Of a stretch of DNA of 64,000 bases, positions 35,696 through 44,151 are shown one piece after another. A program made the translations under genes and the position numbers. The stretch comes from Piscinibacter sp047600445 (lineage in GTDB: Bacteria; Pseudomonadota; Gammaproteobacteria; Burkholderiales; Burkholderiaceae_C): positions 767,102 through 831,101 of the forward strand of contig NZ_JASGKT010000001.1 of assembly GCF_047600445.1 (NCBI RefSeq), read 5' to 3'. The notes under the pieces were generated by a model. The model did no database searches, was not told the DNA's origin, and was given only the letters and a program-made list of their open reading frames with translations. Every line of letters begins with the position of its first letter. Within the stretch, counting starts at the first letter, position 1.

Positions 35696-36472
35696 ATGGC
35701 CGGGGTCGACTACATCCTCGAGACGCACGACCTGACGAAGGAGTTCAAGGGCTTCGTCGCGGTCAACCAGGTCAACCTGAAGGTGCGGCGCGGCAGCATC
35801 CACGCGCTGATCGGGCCGAACGGCGCCGGCAAGACCACCTGCTTCAACCTGCTGACCAAGTTCCTGATCCCGACCACCGGCCGCATCGTCTACGACGGCA
35901 CCGACATCACGCGCGAAAGCTCGGCGCTGATCGCGCGGCGCGGCGTGATCCGCTCGTTCCAGATCTCGGCGGTGTTCCCGCACCTGACGGTGCTGGAGAA
36001 CGTGCGCGTCGCGCTGCAGCGCAAGCTGGGCACCTCGTTCCACTTCTGGCGCGCCGAGCGCTCGCTCGATGCGCTCAACGGCCGCGCGATGGAGCTGCTC
36101 GCCGCGGTCGACCTCGACAAGTACGCCAAACTCACCGCGGTGGAGCTGAGCTACGGCCGCAAGCGCGCGCTGGAGATCGCCACCACGCTGGCGATGGAGC
36201 CCAAGCTGATGCTGCTCGACGAACCGACGCAGGGCATGGGCCTGGAAGACGTCGACCGCATCAAGCAGCTGATCAAGAAGGTCGCCGCCGACCGCACCGT
36301 GCTGATGGTCGAACACAACATGAGCGTGGTGGCGAGCCTGGCCGACACCATCACCGTGCTGGCGCGCGGCGCCACGCTGGCCGAGGGGCCCTACGCCGAG
36401 GTGTCGAAGAACCCGGCGGTGATCGAGGCCTACATGGGCAGCGCGGACGTGGAACTGAAAGGAGCCCACTGA
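35696..36472 (+). CDS. livG: LIV-type ABC transporter ATPase LivG (system 4)
   Basis: ATPase of 258 aa. Walker A is GPNGAGKTT, the signature LSYGRKRALEIATTL, Walker B LMLLDEPTQGM and the H-loop MVEHNMS. It is first of five transporter genes (livG-livF-binding protein-livH-livM), an order with ATPases ahead of permeases that differs from the other three systems here. It follows iclR by one base. Confidence 0.92.
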   Translation: MAGVDYILETHDLTKEFKGFVAVNQVNLKVRRGSIHALIGPNGAGKTTCFNLLTKFLIPTTGRIVYDGTDITRESSALIARRGVIRSFQISAVFPHLTVLENVRVALQRKLGTSFHFWRAERSLDALNGRAMELLAAVDLDKYAKLTAVELSYGRKRALEIATTLAMEPKLMLLDEPTQGMGLEDVDRIKQLIKKVAADRTVLMVEHNMSVVASLADTITVLARGATLAEGPYAEVSKNPAVIEAYMGSADVELKGAH

Positions 36473-36473
36473 C

Positions 36474-37178
36474 ATGGCCTCCCGGTTCCTGGAAGTGAAG
36501 GATCTGCACGCCTGGTACGGCGAATCGCACGTGCTGCACGGCGTGAACTTCCACGTCGACGAGGGCGAGGTGGTCACGCTGCTGGGCCGCAACGGCGCCG
36601 GCCGCACGAGCACGCTGCGCGCCATCATGGGCCTGACCGGCGCGCGCAAGGGCTCGGTGAAGGTGCACGGCACCGAGGCCATCGCGCTGGCCACGCACCG
36701 CATCGCGCGGCTGGGCATCGGCTACTGCCCGGAGGAGCGTGGCATCTTCGCCAGCCTGTCGGCGCACGAGAACCTGCTGCTGCCGCCCCGGCTCGCCGAC
36801 GGCGGCATGCCGGTCGAGCAGATCCACGCGATGTTCCCGAACCTGAAGGAGCGCGCCGGCAGCCAGGGCACGCGGCTGTCGGGCGGCGAGCAGCAGATGC
36901 TGGCCGTGGCGCGCATCCTGCGCACCGGCGCGAAGCTGCTGCTGCTCGACGAGATCTCCGAGGGCCTGGCGCCGGTGATCGTGCAGAAGCTCGCCGAGAT
37001 GGTCGTCGCGCTGCGCAAGCAGGGCTACACCATCGTGATGGTGGAGCAGAACTTCCGCTTCGCCGCCCCGCTGGCCGACCGCTTCCTGGTGATGGAGCAC
37101 GGCCAGGTGATCCAGGAATTCACCCAGTCCGAACTGCCGGCGCGCATGGAGCGCCTGCACGAGTACCTCGGCGTCTGA
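36474..37178 (+). CDS. livF: LIV-type ABC transporter ATPase LivF (system 4), Walker A Lys replaced by Arg
   Basis: ATPase of 234 aa. The Walker A segment reads GRNGAGRTST, so the invariant Lys is Arg44 (codon CGC at 36603-36605). The rest is standard: LSGGEQQM, LLLLDEISEGLAP and MVEQNFRF. Such a change usually weakens nucleotide binding, but the neighbouring LivG has an intact P-loop, so the pair could work asymmetrically. The reading frame is intact, and a sequencing error is unlikely to produce only this change. Confidence 0.9.
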   Translation: MASRFLEVKDLHAWYGESHVLHGVNFHVDEGEVVTLLGRNGAGRTSTLRAIMGLTGARKGSVKVHGTEAIALATHRIARLGIGYCPEERGIFASLSAHENLLLPPRLADGGMPVEQIHAMFPNLKERAGSQGTRLSGGEQQMLAVARILRTGAKLLLLDEISEGLAPVIVQKLAEMVVALRKQGYTIVMVEQNFRFAAPLADRFLVMEHGQVIQEFTQSELPARMERLHEYLGV

Positions 37179-37224
37179 CGCCGCCTCCCGACGACCCTGC
37201 CTCTCAACCCACGGAGAACCGACC

Positions 37225-38427
37225 ATGCAGCTCAAGAAGATCGCCGCCGCCAGCGCACTGGCCCTCGCGGCCGCCACCGGCGCCCACGCCCAGATTTCGG
37301 GCGACGTCGTCCGGATCGGCATCATCACCGACATGTCGGGCCTGTACTCCGACATCGACGGCCCCGGCGGCGTCGAGGCCATCAGGATGGCCGTGGCCGA
37401 CATGGGCGGCGCGGTGGCAGGCAAGAAGATCGAACTGGTGTTCGCCGACCACCAGAACAAGGCCGACGTCGCCGCCGCCAAGGCGCGCGAGTGGTTCGAC
37501 ACGGCCGGCGTCGACATGCTGGTCGGCGGCACCAACTCCAGCACCGGCCTGGCGATGGCCAAGGTGGCGGCCGAGAAGAAGAAGCTCTACATCAGCGTCG
37601 GCGCGGCCAGCTCGGCGCTGACCAACGAGCAGTGCAGCCCCTACACCGTGCACTGGGCCTACGACACCACGGCGCTGGCCAAGGGCACCGGCAACGCGGT
37701 GGTCAAGCAGGGCGGCAAGACCTGGTACTTCCTGACCGCCGACTACGCCTTCGGCGCGCAGCTCCAGGCCGACACGACGAAGGTCGTGGAAGCCGCCGGC
37801 GGCAAGATCATCGGCTCGGTCAAGCACCCGCTGTCGGCCACCGACTTCTCGTCGTTCCTGCTGCAGGCGCAGGGCAGCAAGGCCGAGATCCTCGGCCTGG
37901 CCAACGCCGGCGGCGACACCATCAACACGATCAAGGCCGCCAACGAGTTCGGCATCACCAAGACGATGAAGCTGGCCGGCCTGCTGGTGTTCATCAACGA
38001 CATCCACTCGCTGGGCCTGAAGACCACGCAGGGCATGTACCTGACGGACAGCTGGTACTGGAACCGCGACGCCGAGACGCGCGCCTGGAGCCGCAAGTTC
38101 TTCGAGAAGGTCAAGCGCATGCCCAGCTCGCTGCAGGCCGGCGACTACTCGGCCGCGCTGCAGTACCTGAACGCCGTGAAGGCCACCGGCACCGACGACT
38201 CCGACAAGGTGCTGGCGCAGATGAAGAAGACCAAGATCAACGACATCTTCGCCAAGGGCGGCTTCATCCGCGGCGACGGCCGCATGGTGCACGACATGTA
38301 CCTGATGCAGGTGAAGTCGCCCGACAAGTCGACCGAGCCCTGGGACTACTACAACGTCGTGCAGACCTTCAAGGGCGAGGAGGCCTGGACCACCAAGGCC
38401 GAATCGAAGTGCGCGCTGTGGAAGTAA
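37225..38427 (+). CDS. LIV-type ABC periplasmic binding protein (system 4)
   Basis: Binding protein of 400 aa. The signal peptide is MQLKKIAAASALALAAATGAHA and the mature start QISGDVVRIGIITDMSGLYS. The body has FADHQNKADVAAAKAREWFD and GGTNSSTGLAMAKVAAEKKK. A GGAG box precedes ATG 37225. It belongs to the Burkholderiales family often annotated as a urea/amide or branched-chain amino-acid binding protein. The ligand is not determinable. Confidence 0.88.
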   Translation: MQLKKIAAASALALAAATGAHAQISGDVVRIGIITDMSGLYSDIDGPGGVEAIRMAVADMGGAVAGKKIELVFADHQNKADVAAAKAREWFDTAGVDMLVGGTNSSTGLAMAKVAAEKKKLYISVGAASSALTNEQCSPYTVHWAYDTTALAKGTGNAVVKQGGKTWYFLTADYAFGAQLQADTTKVVEAAGGKIIGSVKHPLSATDFSSFLLQAQGSKAEILGLANAGGDTINTIKAANEFGITKTMKLAGLLVFINDIHSLGLKTTQGMYLTDSWYWNRDAETRAWSRKFFEKVKRMPSSLQAGDYSAALQYLNAVKATGTDDSDKVLAQMKKTKINDIFAKGGFIRGDGRMVHDMYLMQVKSPDKSTEPWDYYNVVQTFKGEEAWTTKAESKCALWK

Positions 38428-38457
38428 GCGCCTGAAGCGACGACGCCCGCGCACGCC

Positions 38458-39342
38458 ATGGAGATCTTCGGCATCCCGTTGCAGGCCTTCCTCGGGCAGC
38501 TCCTGCTCGGGCTGGTCAACGGCTCGTTCTACGCCATCCTGAGCCTCGGGCTGGCGGTGATCTTCGGGCTGCTGGGCATCGTCAACTTCGCCCACGGCGC
38601 GCTGTACATGATGGGCGCGTACGTGGCCTGGCTGGGGCTCGAGAAGTTCGGCATGAACTACTGGCTCGCGCTGGTGGTCTCGCCGCTGGTCGTGGGTGCG
38701 CTCGGCCTGGTGGTCGAGCGCACGCTGCTCAAGCAGCTCTACAAGATCGACCCGATCTACGGCCTGCTGCTGACCTTCGGCCTGTCGTTGATCGCCGAGG
38801 GTGTCTTCCGCGACCAGTTCGGCGTCTCCGGCCAGCAGTACCCGGTGCCCGAGCTGCTGCAAGGCGCCACCAACCTGGGCTTCATGATCCTGCCCAACTA
38901 CCGCGGCTGGGTGGTGGTGGCCTCGCTGATCGTCTGCTTCGGCACCTGGTTCCTGATCGAGCGCACGCGGCTCGGCTCCTACCTGCGCGCCGGCACCGAG
39001 AACCCGGCGCTGGTGCAGGCCTTCGGCGTCAACGTGCCGCTGATGGTGATGCTCACCTACGCCTTCGGCGCCGGCCTGGCGGCGATCGCCGGCGTGCTGG
39101 CCGCGCCGGTGATCCAGATCACCCCGCTGATGGGCAGCAACCTGATCATCGTCGTCTTCGCCGTGGTGGTGATCGGCGGCATGGGCTCGATCCTCGGCTC
39201 CATCCTCACCGGCCTGGTGCTCGGGCTGATCGAGGGGCTGACCAAGGTGTTCTACCCCGAGGCCTCGAACATCGTGGTGTTCGTGATCATGGCGATCGTG
39301 CTGATCATCCGGCCCGCCGGGCTGTTCGGGAAGGAACGCTGA
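38458..39342 (+). CDS. livH: LIV-type ABC permease LivH (system 4)
   Basis: Permease of 294 aa. The LivH signature LLGIVNFAHGALYMMGAYVA is near residue 37, and VIGGMGSILGSILTGLVLGL and IRPAGLFGKER come at the end. It overlaps livM by one base (TGATG). Confidence 0.93.
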   Translation: MEIFGIPLQAFLGQLLLGLVNGSFYAILSLGLAVIFGLLGIVNFAHGALYMMGAYVAWLGLEKFGMNYWLALVVSPLVVGALGLVVERTLLKQLYKIDPIYGLLLTFGLSLIAEGVFRDQFGVSGQQYPVPELLQGATNLGFMILPNYRGWVVVASLIVCFGTWFLIERTRLGSYLRAGTENPALVQAFGVNVPLMVMLTYAFGAGLAAIAGVLAAPVIQITPLMGSNLIIVVFAVVVIGGMGSILGSILTGLVLGLIEGLTKVFYPEASNIVVFVIMAIVLIIRPAGLFGKER

Positions 39343-40289
39343 TGGGCACCGACAAGCTCGGCCGCATCGCCTGGGGCGTGGGTCTGGCGATCCTGCTCGC
39401 CGCGCCGTTCATCGGGCTGTACCCGATCTTCATGATGAAGGCGCTGTGCTTCGCGATCTTCGCCTGCGCCTTCAACCTGCTGCTCGGCTACACCGGGCTG
39501 CTCTCGTTCGGCCACGCCGCCTACCTCGGCGCGGCGGCCTACGGCACCGGCTGGCTGATCAAGAGCGCCGGCTGGTCGCCCGAGCTGGGCGTGCTCGGCG
39601 GCACGCTGTTCGCCGCGGCGATCGGCCTGGTGGTCGGGCTGCTGGCGATACGCCGCCAGGGCATCTACTTCGCGATGATCACGCTGGCGATGGCGCAGAT
39701 GGTGTACTTCGTCTGGCTGCAGGCGCCCTTCACCGGCGGCGAAGACGGGCTGCAGGGCGTGCCGCGCGGCAAGCTGTTCGGCCTGCTCGACCTCAGCAGC
39801 GACCTGGTGCTGTACTTCGTCGTGCTGGCGGTGTTCGTCGCGGTGTTCCTGTTCATCGTTCGCATCGTGCACTCGCCCTACGGCCAGGTGCTCAAGGCGA
39901 TCCGCGAGAACGAGCCGCGCGCCGTCTCGCTGGGCTACGACGTCGACAAGTACAAGCTGCTCGCCTTCGTGCTGTCCACCGCGCTGGCCGGCCTGGCCGG
40001 CGCGCTGAAGACCGTCGTGCTCGGCTTCGCGACGCTGTCGGACGCGCACTGGTCGCTGTCCGGCGAGGTGGTGCTGATGACGCTGCTCGGCGGCATGAGC
40101 ACCTTCGCCGGGCCGGTGATCGGCGCCTTCACGATCATCGGGCTGCAGAACTTCCTGGCCGACCGCGTCGGCTCCTGGGTGACGGTGATCATCGGCGCGA
40201 TCTTCGTCGTCTGCGTGGTGGCGTTCCGGCGCGGCTTCGTCGGCGAGCTGATCGCGTGGCGCAAGCGGCGCGAGGCGCCGAAGGCCTAG
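39342..40289 (+). CDS. livM: LIV-type ABC permease LivM (system 4)
   Basis: Permease of 315 aa. LLGYTGLLSFGHAAYLGAAAY lies near residue 45, and VVLMTLLGGMSTFAGPVIGA towards the end. It is the last gene of the IclR-linked operon. It converges with ruvB, 3 bp away, without an obvious terminator between. Confidence 0.93.
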   Translation: MGTDKLGRIAWGVGLAILLAAPFIGLYPIFMMKALCFAIFACAFNLLLGYTGLLSFGHAAYLGAAAYGTGWLIKSAGWSPELGVLGGTLFAAAIGLVVGLLAIRRQGIYFAMITLAMAQMVYFVWLQAPFTGGEDGLQGVPRGKLFGLLDLSSDLVLYFVVLAVFVAVFLFIVRIVHSPYGQVLKAIRENEPRAVSLGYDVDKYKLLAFVLSTALAGLAGALKTVVLGFATLSDAHWSLSGEVVLMTLLGGMSTFAGPVIGAFTIIGLQNFLADRVGSWVTVIIGAIFVVCVVAFRRGFVGELIAWRKRREAPKA

Positions 40290-40292
40290 CGC

Positions 40293-41351
<1,059 letters not shown>

Positions 41352-41379
41352 GCGCAATTATGGGCGCGGCCTTGGTAGC

Positions 41380-41769
41380 ATGCGCCCCGTGCACCTCGTC
41401 CGCCGCCTGTTCCGCCGCGCCACCTGGCTCGCGCTCGTCGCGATGCTCGGGCTCGCGCTCGCGCCGACGCTGTCGCAGGCGGTCGCCGCGTCGCAGGCCG
41501 GCGACCCGTGGGCGGAGATCTGCTCGATGGGCGGCGCCACGATGACGGCCTCGCCCGCCGGTGCCGGCCAGGCCGGCGCCGACGGCGCGCACCTCGGCCA
41601 CTGCCCGCTGTGCGGCCAGGTCGGCGACACACCCATGCTGCCCGGCGCCGAGTACCAGCCCGTGCAGGTGGACGGCGCCACGCAGCGCCCCGCGCTCTTC
41701 CTGCATGCGCCGCGCACGCTGTTCGCGTGGGCCGCGGCGCGGGCGCGCGCGCCACCCTTGCTCGGCTGA
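41380..41769 (+). CDS. DUF2946 family protein
   Basis: Protein of 129 aa. The N-terminal hydrophobic segment (about 12-35, signal peptide or anchor) is followed by CSMGG and the metal-suggestive HLGHCPLCGQ near residue 75. This family often lies next to copper-handling genes in proteobacteria. Here it heads a plus-strand cassette with a YcnI-like protein and PCuAC. It starts 28 bp from ruvB in a short divergent spacer, so its promoter must overlap that region. Confidence 0.8.
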   Translation: MRPVHLVRRLFRRATWLALVAMLGLALAPTLSQAVAASQAGDPWAEICSMGGATMTASPAGAGQAGADGAHLGHCPLCGQVGDTPMLPGAEYQPVQVDGATQRPALFLHAPRTLFAWAAARARAPPLLG

Positions 41770-41831
41770 TTCCTGCTCGTTCGTCGCCGGCGCGACGCCG
41801 GTGCCCCCAGGTTTCCAGCAAGGAGGCGGCC

Positions 41832-42371
41832 ATGCCGCATCACATTCCTCTCGTCCGCGCGGCGGCTCTGGCCCTCGCCGCGCTCGCCACGTTCGGCGCG
41901 CAAGCCCACATCACCCTCGAAACCCGCCGCGCCGAGGCCGGCAGCACCTACAAGGCCGTGCTGCGCGCCGGCCACGGCTGCGACGGCTTGCCGATCCGGG
42001 AGATCGTCGTGACGATCCCCGACGGCGTGCGCGGCGCCAAGCCGATGCTCAAGCCCGGCTGGCGCATCGAGGTCGAGCGCCGCAAGCTCGCCACCCCCTA
42101 CCAGAGCCACGGCCGCACGGTCGACGAAGACGTGGCGCAGGTGCGCTTTGCCGGCGGCACGTTGGCCGAGGGCTTCTACGACGAGTTCGTCATCGTCGCG
42201 ACGCTGCCCGAGCAGCCCGGCACGCTGTACTGGAAGGTCAGCCAGGTGTGCGAGCGCGGCCGCGTCGACTGGAACGAAGTGCCCGCGCCGGGCCAGTCGG
42301 CGCGCGAGCTGAAGGCGCCGGCCGCGGCGCTCGAGGTGCTGCCCGGCGAGCATGCCGGCCATGCGCACTGA
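41832..42371 (+). CDS. YcnI-like (DUF1775) periplasmic copper-binding protein
   Basis: Protein of 179 aa. The signal peptide is cleaved after GAQA, leaving the mature N terminus HITLETRRAEAG. An N-terminal His is the copper ligand in the mono-histidine brace of YcnI proteins. The family pattern HGCDGLPIREIVVTIPDGV and KPGWRIEVE with the conserved Trp is present. A strong AAGGAGG box at 41819-41825 precedes ATG 41832. It probably receives or delivers Cu(II) in the periplasm together with PCuAC. Confidence 0.87.
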   Translation: MPHHIPLVRAAALALAALATFGAQAHITLETRRAEAGSTYKAVLRAGHGCDGLPIREIVVTIPDGVRGAKPMLKPGWRIEVERRKLATPYQSHGRTVDEDVAQVRFAGGTLAEGFYDEFVIVATLPEQPGTLYWKVSQVCERGRVDWNEVPAPGQSARELKAPAAALEVLPGEHAGHAH

Positions 42372-42396
42372 ATCCCCCTTGACACAGGAGCAAACC

Positions 42397-42870
42397 ATGA
42401 GCAGGAACATCCTCCGCGGCCTCGCCGCTCTCGCGCTGCTGGCCGGCAGCGCCGCCGCTTTTGCCCAGACCACCGTCAAGGACGCCTGGGTGCGCGGCAC
42501 CGTCGAGCCGCAGCGCGCCACCGGCGCCTTCATGCAGATCACTTCCGCGCAGGGCGGCAAACTGGTTGGCGTGCGCTCGCCGCTGGCCGGCGTCGCCGAG
42601 GTGCACGAGATGGCGATGGAGGGCAACGTGATGAAGATGCGCGCCGTCGCGGCGCTGGAGCTGCCCGCCGGCCGGGCCGTCGAGCTGAAGCCCGGCGGCT
42701 ACCACGTGATGCTGATGGATCTGAAGCAGACGCTGAAGGCCGGCGAAGCCGTGCCGCTGACGCTCAGCATCGAAGGCAGGGACGGCAAGCGCGAGACGCT
42801 GGAATTGCAGGTGCCGGTGCGGGCGGCCGGGGCGCCGGCGGCGCACGGCAGCGGCCACAAAGGGCACTGA
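42397..42870 (+). CDS. PCuAC periplasmic copper chaperone
   Basis: Protein of 157 aa with a signal peptide ending AAAFAQ. The Cu(I) motif H(M)X10MX21HXM is complete: His70, Met81, His103 and Met105. Family members load copper into cytochrome oxidase Cu(A) or Cu(B) sites, often together with Sco. A histidine-rich tail (HGSGHKGH) may add metal binding. ACAGGAG precedes ATG 42397. It is last in the copper cassette and converges with ruvA, 12 bp away. Confidence 0.92.
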   Translation: MSRNILRGLAALALLAGSAAAFAQTTVKDAWVRGTVEPQRATGAFMQITSAQGGKLVGVRSPLAGVAEVHEMAMEGNVMKMRAVAALELPAGRAVELKPGGYHVMLMDLKQTLKAGEAVPLTLSIEGRDGKRETLELQVPVRAAGAPAAHGSGHKGH

Positions 42871-42882
42871 GCCGCCGCCCGG

Positions 42883-43455
42883 TCAGCGCGCGAGCGCTTT
42901 CAGCGCCAGCTTGATGCCCTCGCTGACGCCCACCTCGGCCGGCAGCGCCTTCAGCGCGGCGGCGGCTTCTCGGTCGTTGTAGCCCAGCGCCAGCAGCGCT
43001 TGCAGGATGTCGGCCTGCGCGTCGCCGTGCGGCGCGGCCGGCGCGGCGATCGAGTCGCCGAGCTTGCCCTTGAGTTCGAGCAGCAGCCGCTCGGCGGTCT
43101 TCTTGCCGATGCCGGGCACCTTCACGAGCCGCCCGGTCTCCTGCCGCGCGACCGCCTGGGCCAGCTCGGCGACGCTCAGGCCCGAGAGGATGGCCAGCGC
43201 GGTGCGCGGGCCGACGCCGGAGATCTTCACCAGTTGCCGGAACGCCGCGCGCTCCTCGTGGCTGAGAAAGCCGTAGAGCAACTGCGCGTCCTCGCGCACG
43301 ACGAGGTGCGTCAGCAGCACGACACGCTCGCCCAGCGCGGGCAGGTTGTAGAACGTGCTCATCGGCACGTCGACCTCGTAGCCGACGCCGTTCGCGTCGA
43401 CCAGCAGTTGCGGCGGGTTCTTCTCCGCGAGCGTCCCGCTCAGGCGTCCGATCAT
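42883..43455 (-). CDS. ruvA: Holliday junction DNA-binding protein RuvA
   Basis: RuvA of 190 aa. The OB-fold opening is MIGRLSGTLAEKNPPQLLVD, the double HhH region has ISGVGPRTALAIL and VPGIGKKTAERLLLELK, and a flexible linker leads to the RuvB-binding domain ILQALLALGYNDREAAAAL. Its start overlaps the stop of a NarL-type response-regulator gene by 4 bp. Hence it is probably co-transcribed with the two-component system, an unusual setting. Confidence 0.96.
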   Translation of the reverse strand: MIGRLSGTLAEKNPPQLLVDANGVGYEVDVPMSTFYNLPALGERVVLLTHLVVREDAQLLYGFLSHEERAAFRQLVKISGVGPRTALAILSGLSVAELAQAVARQETGRLVKVPGIGKKTAERLLLELKGKLGDSIAAPAAPHGDAQADILQALLALGYNDREAAAALKALPAEVGVSEGIKLALKALAR

Positions 43456-44105
43456 CGGCCGCGGCCGAACAGGCCGAGGCGCTGGGCTTCCAGCGCCGCT
43501 TCCGCGCGCGAGCTCACGTTGAGCTTGCGGTAGATCTGCTTGACGTAGTCGGCGATGGTGTGGCGCGACAGGTTGAGCTGCACGCCGATCTCGGGCAGCG
43601 TGAAGCCCTTGGCGACGCGCAGCAGCACCTCGTTCTCGCGGTCGGTCAACTGCACGTGCGGGATCATGTCCTTCTGCGGCTTGGCCTGCGCCGCGAAGTA
43701 GGCGATCACGCGGCGCGCGATCGACGGCGACAGCGGCGGCTCGCCCTGGCTCATGCGGCTGAGCTGCTCGGCGATCAGCTCGCGCGCCTGCTCCTTGAGC
43801 ACGTAGCCGAAGGCGCCGGCCTGCAGTGCGGGGAACAGGTGCTCGTCGTCGTCGTGGATGGTCACCACCACCGACTGGCACTCGGGCTGCTGCTCGCGCA
43901 GCGCCGCCACCACGTCCACGCCCGAGCCGTCGGGCAGGCCGAGGTCGACCAGCGCGAGGTCGAAGCGCAGCGCGCCGACCAGGCCCAGCGCGTCGTGCAC
44001 GCGCGCCGACTCGGAGACCTGGGCGTCGGGGAAGACCTGCCCGATCAGCACCTTCAGCCAGGCGCGGATCTCGGGCAGATCCTCGAGCAGCAGGATGTTC
44101 TTCAT
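43452..44105 (-). CDS. NarL/FixJ-type response regulator
   Basis: Response regulator of 217 aa. The receiver domain is at about 1-120 with phospho-Asp54 (LALVDLGLPDGSG), and the C-terminal LuxR-type HTH (LTDRENEVLLRVAKGFTLPE, HTIADYVKQIYRKLN) at about 150-210. It pairs with the histidine kinase 46 bp upstream. The regulated genes are not evident. ruvA follows by a 4-bp overlap. Confidence 0.93.
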   Translation of the reverse strand: MKNILLLEDLPEIRAWLKVLIGQVFPDAQVSESARVHDALGLVGALRFDLALVDLGLPDGSGVDVVAALREQQPECQSVVVTIHDDDEHLFPALQAGAFGYVLKEQARELIAEQLSRMSQGEPPLSPSIARRVIAYFAAQAKPQKDMIPHVQLTDRENEVLLRVAKGFTLPEIGVQLNLSRHTIADYVKQIYRKLNVSSRAEAALEAQRLGLFGRGR

Positions 44106-44151
44106 GGTGAGCCCTCACTCGGAGCGCATCGGCTCCAGGGCGAGCATCCTA

